From Ascidia mentula (Eukaryota; Chordata; Ascidiacea; Phlebobranchia; Ascidiidae), in contig OX387202.1 in assembly GCA_947561715.1 (NCBI GenBank), positions 2,542,001-2,606,000 of the forward strand: DNA of 64,000 bases, in the 5' to 3' direction. The notes beneath the pieces are model-generated. The model saw only the letters and a list, made by a program, of their open reading frames with translations. It searched no databases and had not been told where the DNA came from. The number at the start of each line of letters is the position of its first letter. Position 1 is the stretch's first letter. This document shows positions 36,001 through 45,240 of this stretch, one piece after another. A program made the position numbers and the translations under genes.

Positions 36001-39000
36001 ACGCTCGCGAAGGTCAACAGTTTTCTGTTTTAAGTGAAATTAAATACAACATATATTTTATCCCACCATTCGATAAAACACAATAAATAATTTTTAATAA
36101 CAAACTTATAGTAGTGTTATACGGTAATGTTATGTCATTGCTTGATATTATGTATCAAAATGAATTATATCAGTGTAAATTTGCAGGTTCAACTATAAGA
36201 TTAGATCCAATGTTCTCTGCCCCCTATTGGAGGAGACCTGACCAAAGTGCAATACTCCATGAATGCATGAGGGCCTATGAAACAAATGATGAGGAGATAA
36301 TTTCTTCAGTAGCTTCCTCACTTCCTGATTGCCTCGATCTAAGTTGGTGTAGAATCACTCAGGAAGAGATTGAAGCCCTCTCCTTTGTTATTGAAAGAAG
36401 AAACAAATCGGTATTATTTTATAGTTTATGAAACTTCTTAACAACATGATAAGCAAATATACAATATATATACAATATATATATATATACAATATATACA
36501 ATATATACATAATGTTTCAACTTTTTGCAAAGCGCTCACAGTTTAGTGTCAAGGATGTGCTGTCATTATATTTAATTTTTTGAAAACCATGTACTCCTTC
36601 CGTGTTTGTATTCTCACAAATATCCTATTTCAAGTTGATTGTTAAAGTAAGTAAAAAAAATTTAAAAAAATTAAGTTTACTTTATTACTCAGTATGTGTG
36701 GTCATTACACTTTCTTGCTTGACTGCGTGTTCGTTGAAAACTATGAACCCCTTCCTTGTTTGTATTTTTACTAATATTCTAATTTGAAGTTCATTGTTTT
36801 ATTCAGATGAGGAAACTCGATCTGTACGGGAACAAGATAGGAGATAGTGGAGCAGCTGCATTGGCTCGTTGCATTCAAAACATTGAAGAACTTGTTCTGT
36901 GTTATTGTAACATAGGAGACCAGGGTGTGGAAATTCTCTCAGAGAAGATTAAAGATTTGCAAAAACCTGTAAGATACAAATTAGAATTCAAGTAAAGCTT
37001 GACAATTGGTTGTTGTGTAATTTCACATCACCACAAAATGAAACAATAAGTAAATATATTTGAAAAAAAGAGTTTATTTCTGTACTCAGGTTGTCTTACC
37101 ATTATACTTTCTTGTTTGACATGCATGTTCATTGAAAGCCATGAACCCCTTCCTTGTTTGTATTCTTATTAATTTTTTTATTTAAATTTCATTGTTTAAT
37201 TCAGATCAGGAAACTCGATCTCTCCTCAAACAAGATAGGAGATAGTGGAGCAGCTGCATTGGCTCGTTGCATTCACAAAATTGAAGAACTTCATCTTTGT
37301 AATTGTAACATAGGAGACCAGGGTGTGGAAATTCTCTCAGAGAAGATTAAAGATTTGCAAAAACCTGTAAGATACAAATCAGAATTCAAGTAAAGCTTGA
37401 CAATTGGTTGTTGTGTAATTTCATATCACCACAAAATGAAACAATAAGTGAATATATTTGAAAAAAAAGAGTTTATTTCTGTACTCAGGTTGTCTTACCC
37501 ATATACTTTCTTGTTTGACATGCTTGTTCATTGAAAACCATGAACCCCTTCCTTGTTTGTATTCTTACTAATATTCTAATTTCAAGTTAATTGTTTCATT
37601 CAGATGAGGAAACTTAATCTCTCCTGCAACAAGATAGGAGATAGTGGAGCAGCTGCATTGGCTCGTTGCATTCACAACATTGAAGAACTTCATCTGGATT
37701 ATTGTGGCATAGGAGATGAGGGTGTGGAAATTCTTTCTGGGAAGATTAAAGATTTACAAAAACCTGTAAGATACAAATCGGAAGCCAAGTGAAACATGAC
37801 TATCGGTTGTTGAGAAATTTTATATCATCACACTAAAAAAATGTGAAAATTAGTTATTAAATTTTGTTAAATTGGGTCTATTTTGCTACTCAGGATGTGT
37901 GGTCATTATGCTTTCTTGCTTGACTGCATGTTTGTTGAAAACCATCTACCCCTTCCTTGTTTGTATTTCTACTAATATTCTAATTGGATGTTCATTGTTT
38001 CATTCAGATGAGGAAACTCGATCTCTCCATGAACAAGATAGGAGATAGTGGAGCAGCTGCATTGGCTCGTTGCATTGACAACATTGAAGAAATTGATCTG
38101 GATGATTGTGACATAGGAGATGAGGGTGTGAAAATTCTTTCGGAGAAGATTAAAGATTTACAAAAACCTGTAAGATACAAATCGGAAGCCAAGTGAAACA
38201 TGACTATTGGTTGTTGAGAAATTTTATATAAACACAATAAAAAAATGTGAAAATTAGTCATCAAATTTTGTAAAATTGGGTCTATTTTGGTACTCGGGAT
38301 GTGTGGTCATTATACTTTTTTGCTTGATTGCATGTTATTCAAACCTGTAAGACACAGTTAGTCCTTCACTTGTGCTTGGTTTGGTCTTTTTTCCATTGTT
38401 CATATTCTGTTTTGTGACATGAAATTCTCTCAACAGAATAAAAAATATTAGAAACACCTGCAAAATTAACTTTTCACTATTTCAGACTGTTTTATCACTT
38501 ACACTAAAAAAAAGTAGCTTTTACTACAGGATCTGCCTGGCTTTTTATCTGGAAGGTTGTTTGCCTTGACACCGTAGCATTGCAAAAGGTCTAAGTTTTT
38601 TTATGAATAGTCCATTTTTTGCTGTTGTTGTTTTTCAGCACTTTTAATATCATTTTATTGTGTTTACTGTATGAAACTTTCTGATAAAAAGCCAGGTTTA
38701 TCCTGTAGTAAAAAGATACTGCTCTTTTTAGTGTGATTACAAAAGTTTACAGCGATTGCTTGGCCTGCATCTCCAGTTTTGGTTGGAACCCAATTTTTCA
38801 TTTTTAAATTCAGTTTTATCACTTATGTTTGTTTGTGGTAATTTGTTTACATTAACCACTGTAACTATGCAACTATCTGATATTGTCCATTTTCTGTTGT
38901 TCACATTGTGAATGACCAAAAGATATGGTTAACAACTAAAATTAGTTGTTTATCATGAAATAGTTGTAATTTTGTTCAACATTCTCTGATATTCTTTGGC

Positions 39001-41745
39001 AATATTTGTTATGTAACATCTGTTGTTTAGATGAAATATGTGAGTCTACAAGACGACAGTTTGACGGATGAAAGTGCTGAGTCATTGGCTGGATGTATGC
39101 ACAATATTGAGATGTTGTTTGGCAAAACATGTAACAACTTTACACAGGCAGGGAAGGATCTCATCAATTCTAAAGTGATTGAAATAAAATGCATGTTTTT
39201 GTTGAAAACAAAATACTAAACTTTTCATTACAATTAACATTTCTTTTCATCCTAAAATTGCTTTGGTCTGTTACAAGGTTTTATATGATGTTTAATTTAC
39301 AACTATAAAGAAACTTATTATATATACTACTAATAACATTGTAATGACTGATGCATGACTAATAATTATATTTTCTATATTTACAGAAGCATAAAGAGTA
39401 TGAAGTAATCCAGTCAACATCATCAGTTGTTGGTGTGGAAGGTGGCAAACTTGAAGTGATGGGTTGTGTTGTTGATATTCCTCCTAATGCACTGGATACA
39501 AATGCAAAAATTTGGTTGAGAAGTTACTATGGAAATACTAAGTCAAATGTAAGTGGCTTAGCCATTGCACTTAGACTTAGCTGACCCCTGCGATTAACTT
39601 ATCAATTTCTAAAAAAAGTATATGTTCTGGTCCAAACACTTAATCTGTTTAAACAAATGACAAAAAATATTGATGCATCAACAATACACAATTTTTACAA
39701 CCATGTACATACATTGACAAAATTTTATGTTTGTTGTCTTTACAAATGCAAGATGTAATTTCTTGGCTGTTAGGAAGTAAAATGTTTCATTATTCAACAA
39801 TTATATTTAAATTTTTATTATTGGGTTTTCATTCCACAGAAGGAAATTACTCCATTGTTGTATTGTGGACCAAGCGGGTTAAAGTTCACCAAAGATGTCA
39901 CCATCACTTTACCAACATGTTTTGTGTGTGAAGATCTTCATCAACTTGTTGTGGTAAGTTTAAACATTCATCTTGTTGCCGTTGCATGTTTCATATTTTA
40001 AAATAAAAAAATAAATCATCTTGAATTAATTCAGTCAACATAGAAGTACAAGTTTTAAAATGTATCATGGAGTAATGAAGGTAATTTATAATTCTTATGT
40101 AGAAACACTAGATACACTTTTATTTTAAATGATGTTGTAATGAAACTGTTTAATAAAATGTTAAGGTTGAGACAAGTCAAGATGGTAAAACATGGGAATA
40201 TTATCAAACTTTATCCTACAATGGAGAGGGAAAGATTACATTTAAAGTAACTCATTTTACCTGGTAAGTGTATTTTTTTAAAGAAATGTAAAAAAAATTG
40301 CCTGAGTCTTGTTTTTGTACTTGAAGGTTTCGCGTTATTCGGAAGAAACTCTTTGGTTGGTCAAAGGAGAAAATGGTCCTGGGTGGATTTCCATCAAAGG
40401 AAAGCTCTGACTCTGCTGAAAGACTTTGGAGACTTGTTATTTGTGACAACTTGCAGTTCAACTTAAAGACTGATGATAACCTCAATAAGTTGCTTGGTTT
40501 CACTTTAGGGTAATGAATCACATCGCAATTGTGATAAACAATTGCTTAAAATAATGTTTGGTAGAGATGTTATAGGTTTTCAGTTAGTCTATCGGTAGTC
40601 AAATCCCTACCATCAAAGATCACAACAATACAAAAAAATCTCTTTTTTGATCACTCGACCAACATTAAAAGCAAACTTTTGAATTTTTGAAAATATGTAC
40701 ATAAATCTTTACAAAAAAAAACAATTTGACCATACAACGGCAAGCTAATCAATGCGAAAATATCAGTAACATTCTAAAACAATGATATTTTGTCGTGAGA
40801 TTCTTGATAATGCTAAAATAAATTTTTAAAAATATTTTCTCATTCACAAGCATTAAACTTCATAGTTTGGTTATTATTAATCAAATCCAAGGTGTATCAA
40901 AATAAATTTTCAATAGGGTAAACAGTGAAATGCCATCCATGATGTAACACTCTAACAAGTCACTTAATAACAATACCAATTGTGCCTAATCCGTTTCAAT
41001 AAATTCCTTTGCCAATACATTTTTTTGTATGTCTAAACAAAGTACATAATATTCTTCATTACTTGTTTACCAGATCAGATCAAAATGAATCTACACTCGC
41101 ACTCAAAAGTGAATCTGGTAGAGTGACATTCAACAAAAATCCAATCAAATTGAAGAATACATTTTCAAACAATTGGACACAACATGAGGTTTTGTTTAAG
41201 TTTTCTCCATACAGTGGTTATGAAATGGTTAATGTTGAATTGGACTTTCATGGGAAGCCATTCACAACAGATTTTGGTATAAAAGTCAATACAGAAGACA
41301 CACAAGAAAAACAAGTAAGTTAAAACATAGCCCCTTGCACCCATAATTATAAGATTTGTAAAACTTTCTGCATTTTACTTTTTACGTTAAATATGTATGT
41401 GTTGGTTTACAGAAGACAAGACAGAAATCTGATTTGAAATTTGCTAAGTCACAAGATCCATTGCAACAAGCAAGTATGACTAAGCACTGATTAGTTTTGA
41501 AGTTGTAAACCTCTTATATTTACCTATAATTTCCAGGTACTGCAATTACTGGCTGTACTTTAATTGAACCACATATTAACATAGCAGGAGGCTCAGTTAA
41601 CACAACAAACACTCAACAGCCGATGTCAACTTCATCACCAGGTTTGTGTGGTGTCTGCTAATTACACACAGCCATAAACTGAGGAAACTGCTAAAATTTG
41701 AATATATTTTTAGATGCTGGTCCTTCATGCAGTAAACATTATTAG
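33064..41745 (+). CDS. Gene B: LRR-ZU5-UPA-like protein (16 exons, exon 2 uncertain)
   Basis: Exons: 33064-33173, 35380-35438 (uncertain), 36187-36410, 36807-36968, 37205-37366, 37604-37765, 38008-38169, 39031-39174, 39387-39548, 39840-39953, 40166-40263, 40327-40509, 41074-41314, 41413-41473, 41537-41641, 41714-41745. The joined frame is 2181 bp (726 residues), open and phase-consistent. LRRs span residues 132-347, ZU5 about 396-520, the UPA-like region to 661 and the conserved tail to 726. Exon 2 is the weak point. Relative to gene A its acceptor and first half are missing, and a MITE sits where its end should be. The AG at 35378-35379 and the GT at 35439 would still give an in-frame exon, but the acceptor has no pyrimidine tract. 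If exon 2 is skipped, exons 1 and 3 join out of frame. Confidence 0.7.
33573..33702 (+). mobile_element. 130-bp retrozyme copy in intron 1 of gene B
   Basis: The insertion is flanked by TAACACTGAACAG on both sides (33560-33572 and 33703-33715), a perfect 13-bp target duplication. Copy C shows the empty site (about 51730-51745). It carries one complete hammerhead ribozyme plus an inverted copy of the ribozyme end (TATAAGCTGCAGACA at 33601 and its complement at 33680), so it resembles a miniature inverted dimer. Confidence 0.85.
33637..33689 (+). ncRNA. Type I hammerhead ribozyme
   Basis: Stem I AGCUGCA (33637-33643) pairs with UGCAGCU (33683-33689). Core CUGAUGA is at 33644-33650, stem II GACC/GGUC has loop UUUUA, GAAA is at 33664-33667, stem III is ACAG/CUGU, and predicted cleavage follows C33682. 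All core bases are intact, and stem II and III loops differ from the array units. Confidence 0.88.
34865..35190 (+). other. Extra exon-2-like segment in gene B intron
   Basis: Sequence at 34869-34930 (peptide FDEG...GDEQMESQTETE) resembles the start of exon 2 of gene A (FDDDAGDDWEVLSHTETR). It is also present in copy C at about 53946-54010 but absent from A. It may be a duplicated, decayed exon 2. I do not include it in the gene model because no normal splice acceptor precedes it. Confidence 0.4.
35447..35988. mobile_element. hAT-like MITE in exon 2 region of gene B
   Basis: The 542-bp insertion is flanked by GTGATGAC on both sides (35439-35446 and 35989-35996), an 8-bp target duplication typical of hAT elements. 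Its ends are inverted repeats (ATAGGCGTTGATTT and, on the other strand, ATAGGCGTCGATTT). No transposase is encoded, so it is non-autonomous. The sequence on either side is continuous in copy C (about 59440-59450). Confidence 0.85.
36807..38169 (+). repeat. Four tandem LRR exon cassettes of gene B
   Basis: Exons at 36807-36968, 37205-37366, 37604-37765 and 38008-38169 are 162 bp, phase 0-0, and closely alike. The first two share nearly identical flanking introns (for example about 36994-37090 with 37392-37490), which indicates very recent duplication of an exon-plus-intron unit of about 400 bp. Differences cluster at the variable LRR positions after each LxL strand. Confidence 0.85.
38502..38812 (+). 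mobile_element. PLE-end relic with 13-bp target duplication in gene B
   Basis: GTTTTATCACTTA flanks the insertion on both sides (38489-38501 and 38813-38825). The insert starts with an inverted copy of the PLE 3' end (CACTAAAAAAAAGTAGC), continues into PLE 3' non-coding sequence and ends like the right flank of the PLE at 50099-50177 (GGCCTGCATCTCCAGTTTT against GGCCTGCATCTGCAGTTTT). It lies in the intron before exon 8 of gene B. Confidence 0.8.
39555..39596 (+). pseudogene. U1 snRNA fragment in intron 9 of gene B
   Basis: The words TTAGCCATTGCACTTAG and GCTGACCCCTGCGATTA follow the middle of U1 snRNA and match the longer U1-like copy in the same intron of gene A (18710-18870). Both ends of U1 are missing here. 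Its position directly after the shared ZU5 exon shows the U1 copy was already in the common ancestor of the two introns. Confidence 0.7.
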
Positions 41746-42465
41746 TTTCATCTTCCAATCCTTGTTGTAAATTTTGCAATTCGAGATTCAACACGTTTTT
41801 ATGCAATGTGACATTATCTATGCAGGAATGCGTCCAAAATATTGAGCACTTTTCCTGCAATAGTCAGACAATTTCTCTGTACGAGTCTTAAGCAACAAAT
41901 GCACTTTAATTGTTTTCTTGGTTTATTATATTTGCACTTGTTTATTTTCTGATGCAGTTTTGTGTGTCCCAAAATTAACTAGACATTTTCCAAACTTGGA
42001 TTTATTTGATTTGCACTTCCGTAAATACTTCTCTTTACTGGGGTACAGTGTTACTCAGCTATTCAATTTATTTGAGTATTTCGGTAAATGATTTTTCATT
42101 CATTTGTGGAAAATTTTTATCGGTTAGTGCAAACGAAGTCATTGAATGATTTGAGGAATGTGTGAATTTTGTATTATTAGTACCTATGGGCTATTTTTGA
42201 CGCGAAATGTCAGCAAAACGTACGCAAGTCGATTCTAGGTCTCATAAGAATTATTATCGTGATTTCAAACTTTTTTCATCCAAGAATAAATCTTTTTTCA
42301 TCCTACCCTCGCATAATATTGCTAACTTACAATGTTCCGATCATGGTAGATTAGACTAAACACTTGACTCAAAATTTAACCTCTGTGCATCAAAAACATG
42401 GTGACATAGCGCATAAAAAGCAATAAATTTAAATCCTAAGAGCAAAACGTCTTTGATGAAGTGAC

Positions 42466-42520
42466 TTTGACGAAAGTACTGAGTCATTGACTGCCTGTGT
42501 GGACAATAAAGTAAACGTAC
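42466..42520 (+). pseudogene. Exon 8 remnant in the 3' flank of gene B
   Basis: The stretch around GACTTTGACGAAAGTACTGAGTCATTGAC resembles exon 8 (GTTTGACGGATGAAAGTGCTGAGTCATTGGC at 39058), the TDESAESLA segment. It has no splice context and occurs again at about 42556+20000 in the flank of copy C. It suggests an older truncated family copy downstream of each gene. Confidence 0.45.
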
Positions 42521-42689
42521 ATATTGCAAACTTTAGTTTGAGTCAGATTGTTGCATGAAACAATAGAAATGTCTTTCTCAATTTGCATTCATTTCGAAAA
42601 TTGTAAAGTATAAAAAACGAACCTTCAGTTATCAGTTGTCGCTGTGAATTCTATGAAGTCGAACGATCAGAAAATTTTTTTTCAATTCC

Positions 42690-43400
42690 CGACCGGACAA
42701 TTCAGTAGGGAAAACTTGATGTGCTGGTGGCAGTTGAAAAAATGCCAAGTCATTTAGGGAATTAAGCCGTATGGGTAACCTAGGCAACCAAACCAGAAAC
42801 GTAAATAAGGTTAAAAGAAACCTGGGTGTTTATTTGGCAAAAAATAAATATGGTGAAAGTAATCACAACTACTTCCAGTTAATTGGAAAACAAAGACAAA
42901 TTAAGCATAAACAACTCATTTAGACCATATAGGTAGTTAAGCTAAATAATTAAATGACGTAATCAACCTAACCGGTAAACAAATCCAAGTTGCGTAAACA
43001 ATTCCAAAAAGACAAAAAAAGGGCATCAAACCTTGGGGTCAACCGCAGGCTAACAAACAGCAACACTAGTGCCTAAAGAAGCATTGTTTTTTTACTGTTG
43101 CTGTGTTAGGGTCTAGGCTGTTGGTTCTGGTTTAGTTCTGTTTTATGTCGTGACGCAACTGCTTCGCTGCGCTGCATTCCTTCACTGGATTATCGACAAT
43201 AAACGTATTGATGAACAACTTCGGACTTGATAGTTGGGAGTTGAACTACTCAGAAGACGCACAGACTTGTGTAAAAGAGTTCTTTAACTCCAGCAGTAAC
43301 CTTAACATAGGGAAGGCAAGTCGTTTACGAGATCGAGATGCCATCGAGACTCAGTCGGATCCTTCGGGTGCGTAACCCGAGACACAGTCGCACACCTCGT
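42690..43400 (+). mobile_element. Diverged gypsy LTR remnant
   Basis: Several blocks match the LTR of 4438-5440 in order: CCGACCGGACAATT, GGTAACCTAGGCAACCAAAC, GGGTCTAGGCTGTTGGTTCTG, AGACGCACAGACTTGTGTAAA and GACTCAGTCGGATCC. It is older than the element in gene A and has no paired LTR nearby. Short adjoining sequence to about 43900 may be element interior. Confidence 0.7.
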
Positions 43401-43923
43401 ACGGACGCTTTGTGTGGTCGGAGCCGGACAAAACCCAGCTCTATTGTTGTTTTCCTATTTACGCCTAATTGCTTATCAATAGAGAGAATTTGTCAAGAGT
43501 GACTACAGAAATTGGCATTTGTGTGTCGATGACCGGCGGATCTGTCTGCACAAGTCAATATGTTACTTGTGCACCAAGTCATAATAATTTGTGTGGTTCG
43601 AATACAAATACACATGGGCTGGGATTCGATGGCACAGACGCCCGAAGGTTATTGTGACGTGACATCGGCTGCGGTAAACTTCGCAGTAAAGTCACTGTCA
43701 TGAGCGGGCAAATCTCCAGGATCTATTATAGCGGTTTCGTACACCAACTCTACAGAAGAGACTTGCAGTTCTTTCCTGAGCGCCTACGAACACCTCAGAA
43801 ATAAAAGAGAGTTGAAGTTGCTGGCGAGACCAAAGGACCAAGGGTCGCCATACTTATTTAATGCAAAATTGAGGAGTTTGTGGTCGGTGTACGCGGTAAA
43901 CTTGCACCCTAGAGCTTTGGGAC

Positions 43924-44058
43924 TGATTAGGCCAGGGTTATAAATTCAAACCACACCGGGAGCTTGATTTTTGAAATCTTGCTCCGACTTGTCAGGAAAA
44001 AGCGGCTGATCCAACAAGGCTGCAATGCCTGGGCCGCCAAGCTTGCAAACATAATAGT
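43924..44058 (+). mobile_element. tRNA-derived SINE fragment
   Basis: It contains the end of the tRNA-like head (AAATTCAAACCACACCGGGAGC) and the SINE body words CTTGATTTTTGAAATCTTGC and GACTTGTCAGGAAAAAG, on the + strand. The 5' part of the head and the 3' part of the body are missing. Confidence 0.7.
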
Positions 44059-44059
44059 A

Positions 44060-44811
44060 GAAATCGGTTTCGAAAAAAACAAGTTTAAACAAAATAAAAA
44101 AAAATTCGAATTATGACAAGCCGAATTCCGCACAACTCTACAACAAGCCATTTCGATACGATATGTTTACGGCGTACGACGGAGTAGAACTCAATTCTAC
44201 TCGATCTTAGCGTCGTTAGATCGACTTCTTTCGTCGTAAGCGGCGACGCCGCCGCCGAATGGTTCTCCGACGGCGCTCCAACGCAGTGGGCATACAATTG
44301 CTCCGACGGTCGTAACCGCCGTATCGTAAGGGCCTTACGACGCGCTTACACGACGGCAGTTATTGAGTGAAGTTAGTGGCAGCGATGAAGTTGGAAGTAT
44401 CAATAAAACCGAAGTTTTCAGCATCTGTAATGCATGTCTTTATTATTGGCAATCAGATGTTGTCAAAATCTGCCAGCAAGTTAAGCTGAAAGATGTTTTT
44501 TTATTTTTGTTTGTGTTGTAATCTGTTTACCAAGTGTGTTGACAAGCAGTCAAGTTTTGTATATTTTTGTACGCAAATTCATATGAGTTGTGTAAACTCT
44601 GCTTTAGTTCCTCCATAGTTCGGTCATGCATAAAACGTAGTAAAAACACTATTGTTACGTCGCAATCGGTCGTAATTGCAAATTGAGGTTTATTAATTTC
44701 GTAGCATTTTTTAAGTTTTATTTCGAATCATCATGTGTTTAATGTAAAGTGGGTGTTTTCAGTTTAATGTAACAACATTTAAAGTGAATAATAACATTCT
44801 CATAACAACCA
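44060..44811. other. Intergenic sequence with a CpG-rich patch
   Basis: Positions about 44150-44345 are unusually rich in CG dinucleotides (repeated CGTCG, CGCCG and CGACGG words) against an AT-rich background. No open frame, inverted termini or target duplication was found. The remainder is plain AT-rich sequence. Confidence 0.4.
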
Positions 44812-44872
44812 CAACCAGTAACGCTAAAAAAAGCAGTAGCTTTTTATACAGGATCAGCCTGGCTTATAAATC

Positions 44873-44911
44873 AGGAATATATATTTCGCCCCATGGGCAT
44901 CTTCAGTTCCT
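44873..44911 (-). ncRNA. Putative minimal hammerhead in PLE end (left)
   Basis: Mirror image of the motif at 50011-50049, identical in sequence on the minus strand. Confidence is limited by the two-base-pair helix III and the unpaired base next to stem II. Confidence 0.55.
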
Positions 44912-45240
44912 TCAGTAAACACATTAAATGATATCAAAACGTCTGAAAAACAGCAACATTAGAGAAAGGGCTAGTGATAAAAAACAACAACAACTTCGAT
45001 CTTTTGCAATGCAACTGTGCGAAGGCAAAACACTGAGTTACCCGCCTTGCATGAGAAGGTAAGAGATTTGCGTACACTGTGGAGAAACCGCATCAGACGC
45101 GGGTGGAGATAAGGAACGCGGCGATAAGTCGAACGGCGTAAAACCACCTTAAAGACACACACGAAAAACACGAAAAAACATGTAGCCATTAAAACGATTA
45201 AAAGCAATAAAAAAGAGAGAAAGATTTTTAAGAAAACACA

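Larger units (their letters stand above)
41315..43924 (+). repeat. 3' end and flank of gene B, near-identical to 61404-63925
   Basis: From the exon 13 donor onward this sequence matches copy C almost base for base at an offset of about 20089, through exons 14-16, the 3' flank and an LTR-like piece. The coding sequence immediately upstream is noticeably more diverged. A few indels (around 43225-43400 and 43550-43620) interrupt it. The sharp change in identity suggests recent duplication or gene conversion. Confidence 0.85.

Noticed and set aside
36440-36520. TA-rich stretch as a regulatory element
   Set aside because: It is a simple ATACAATATA microsatellite inside an intron of gene B.
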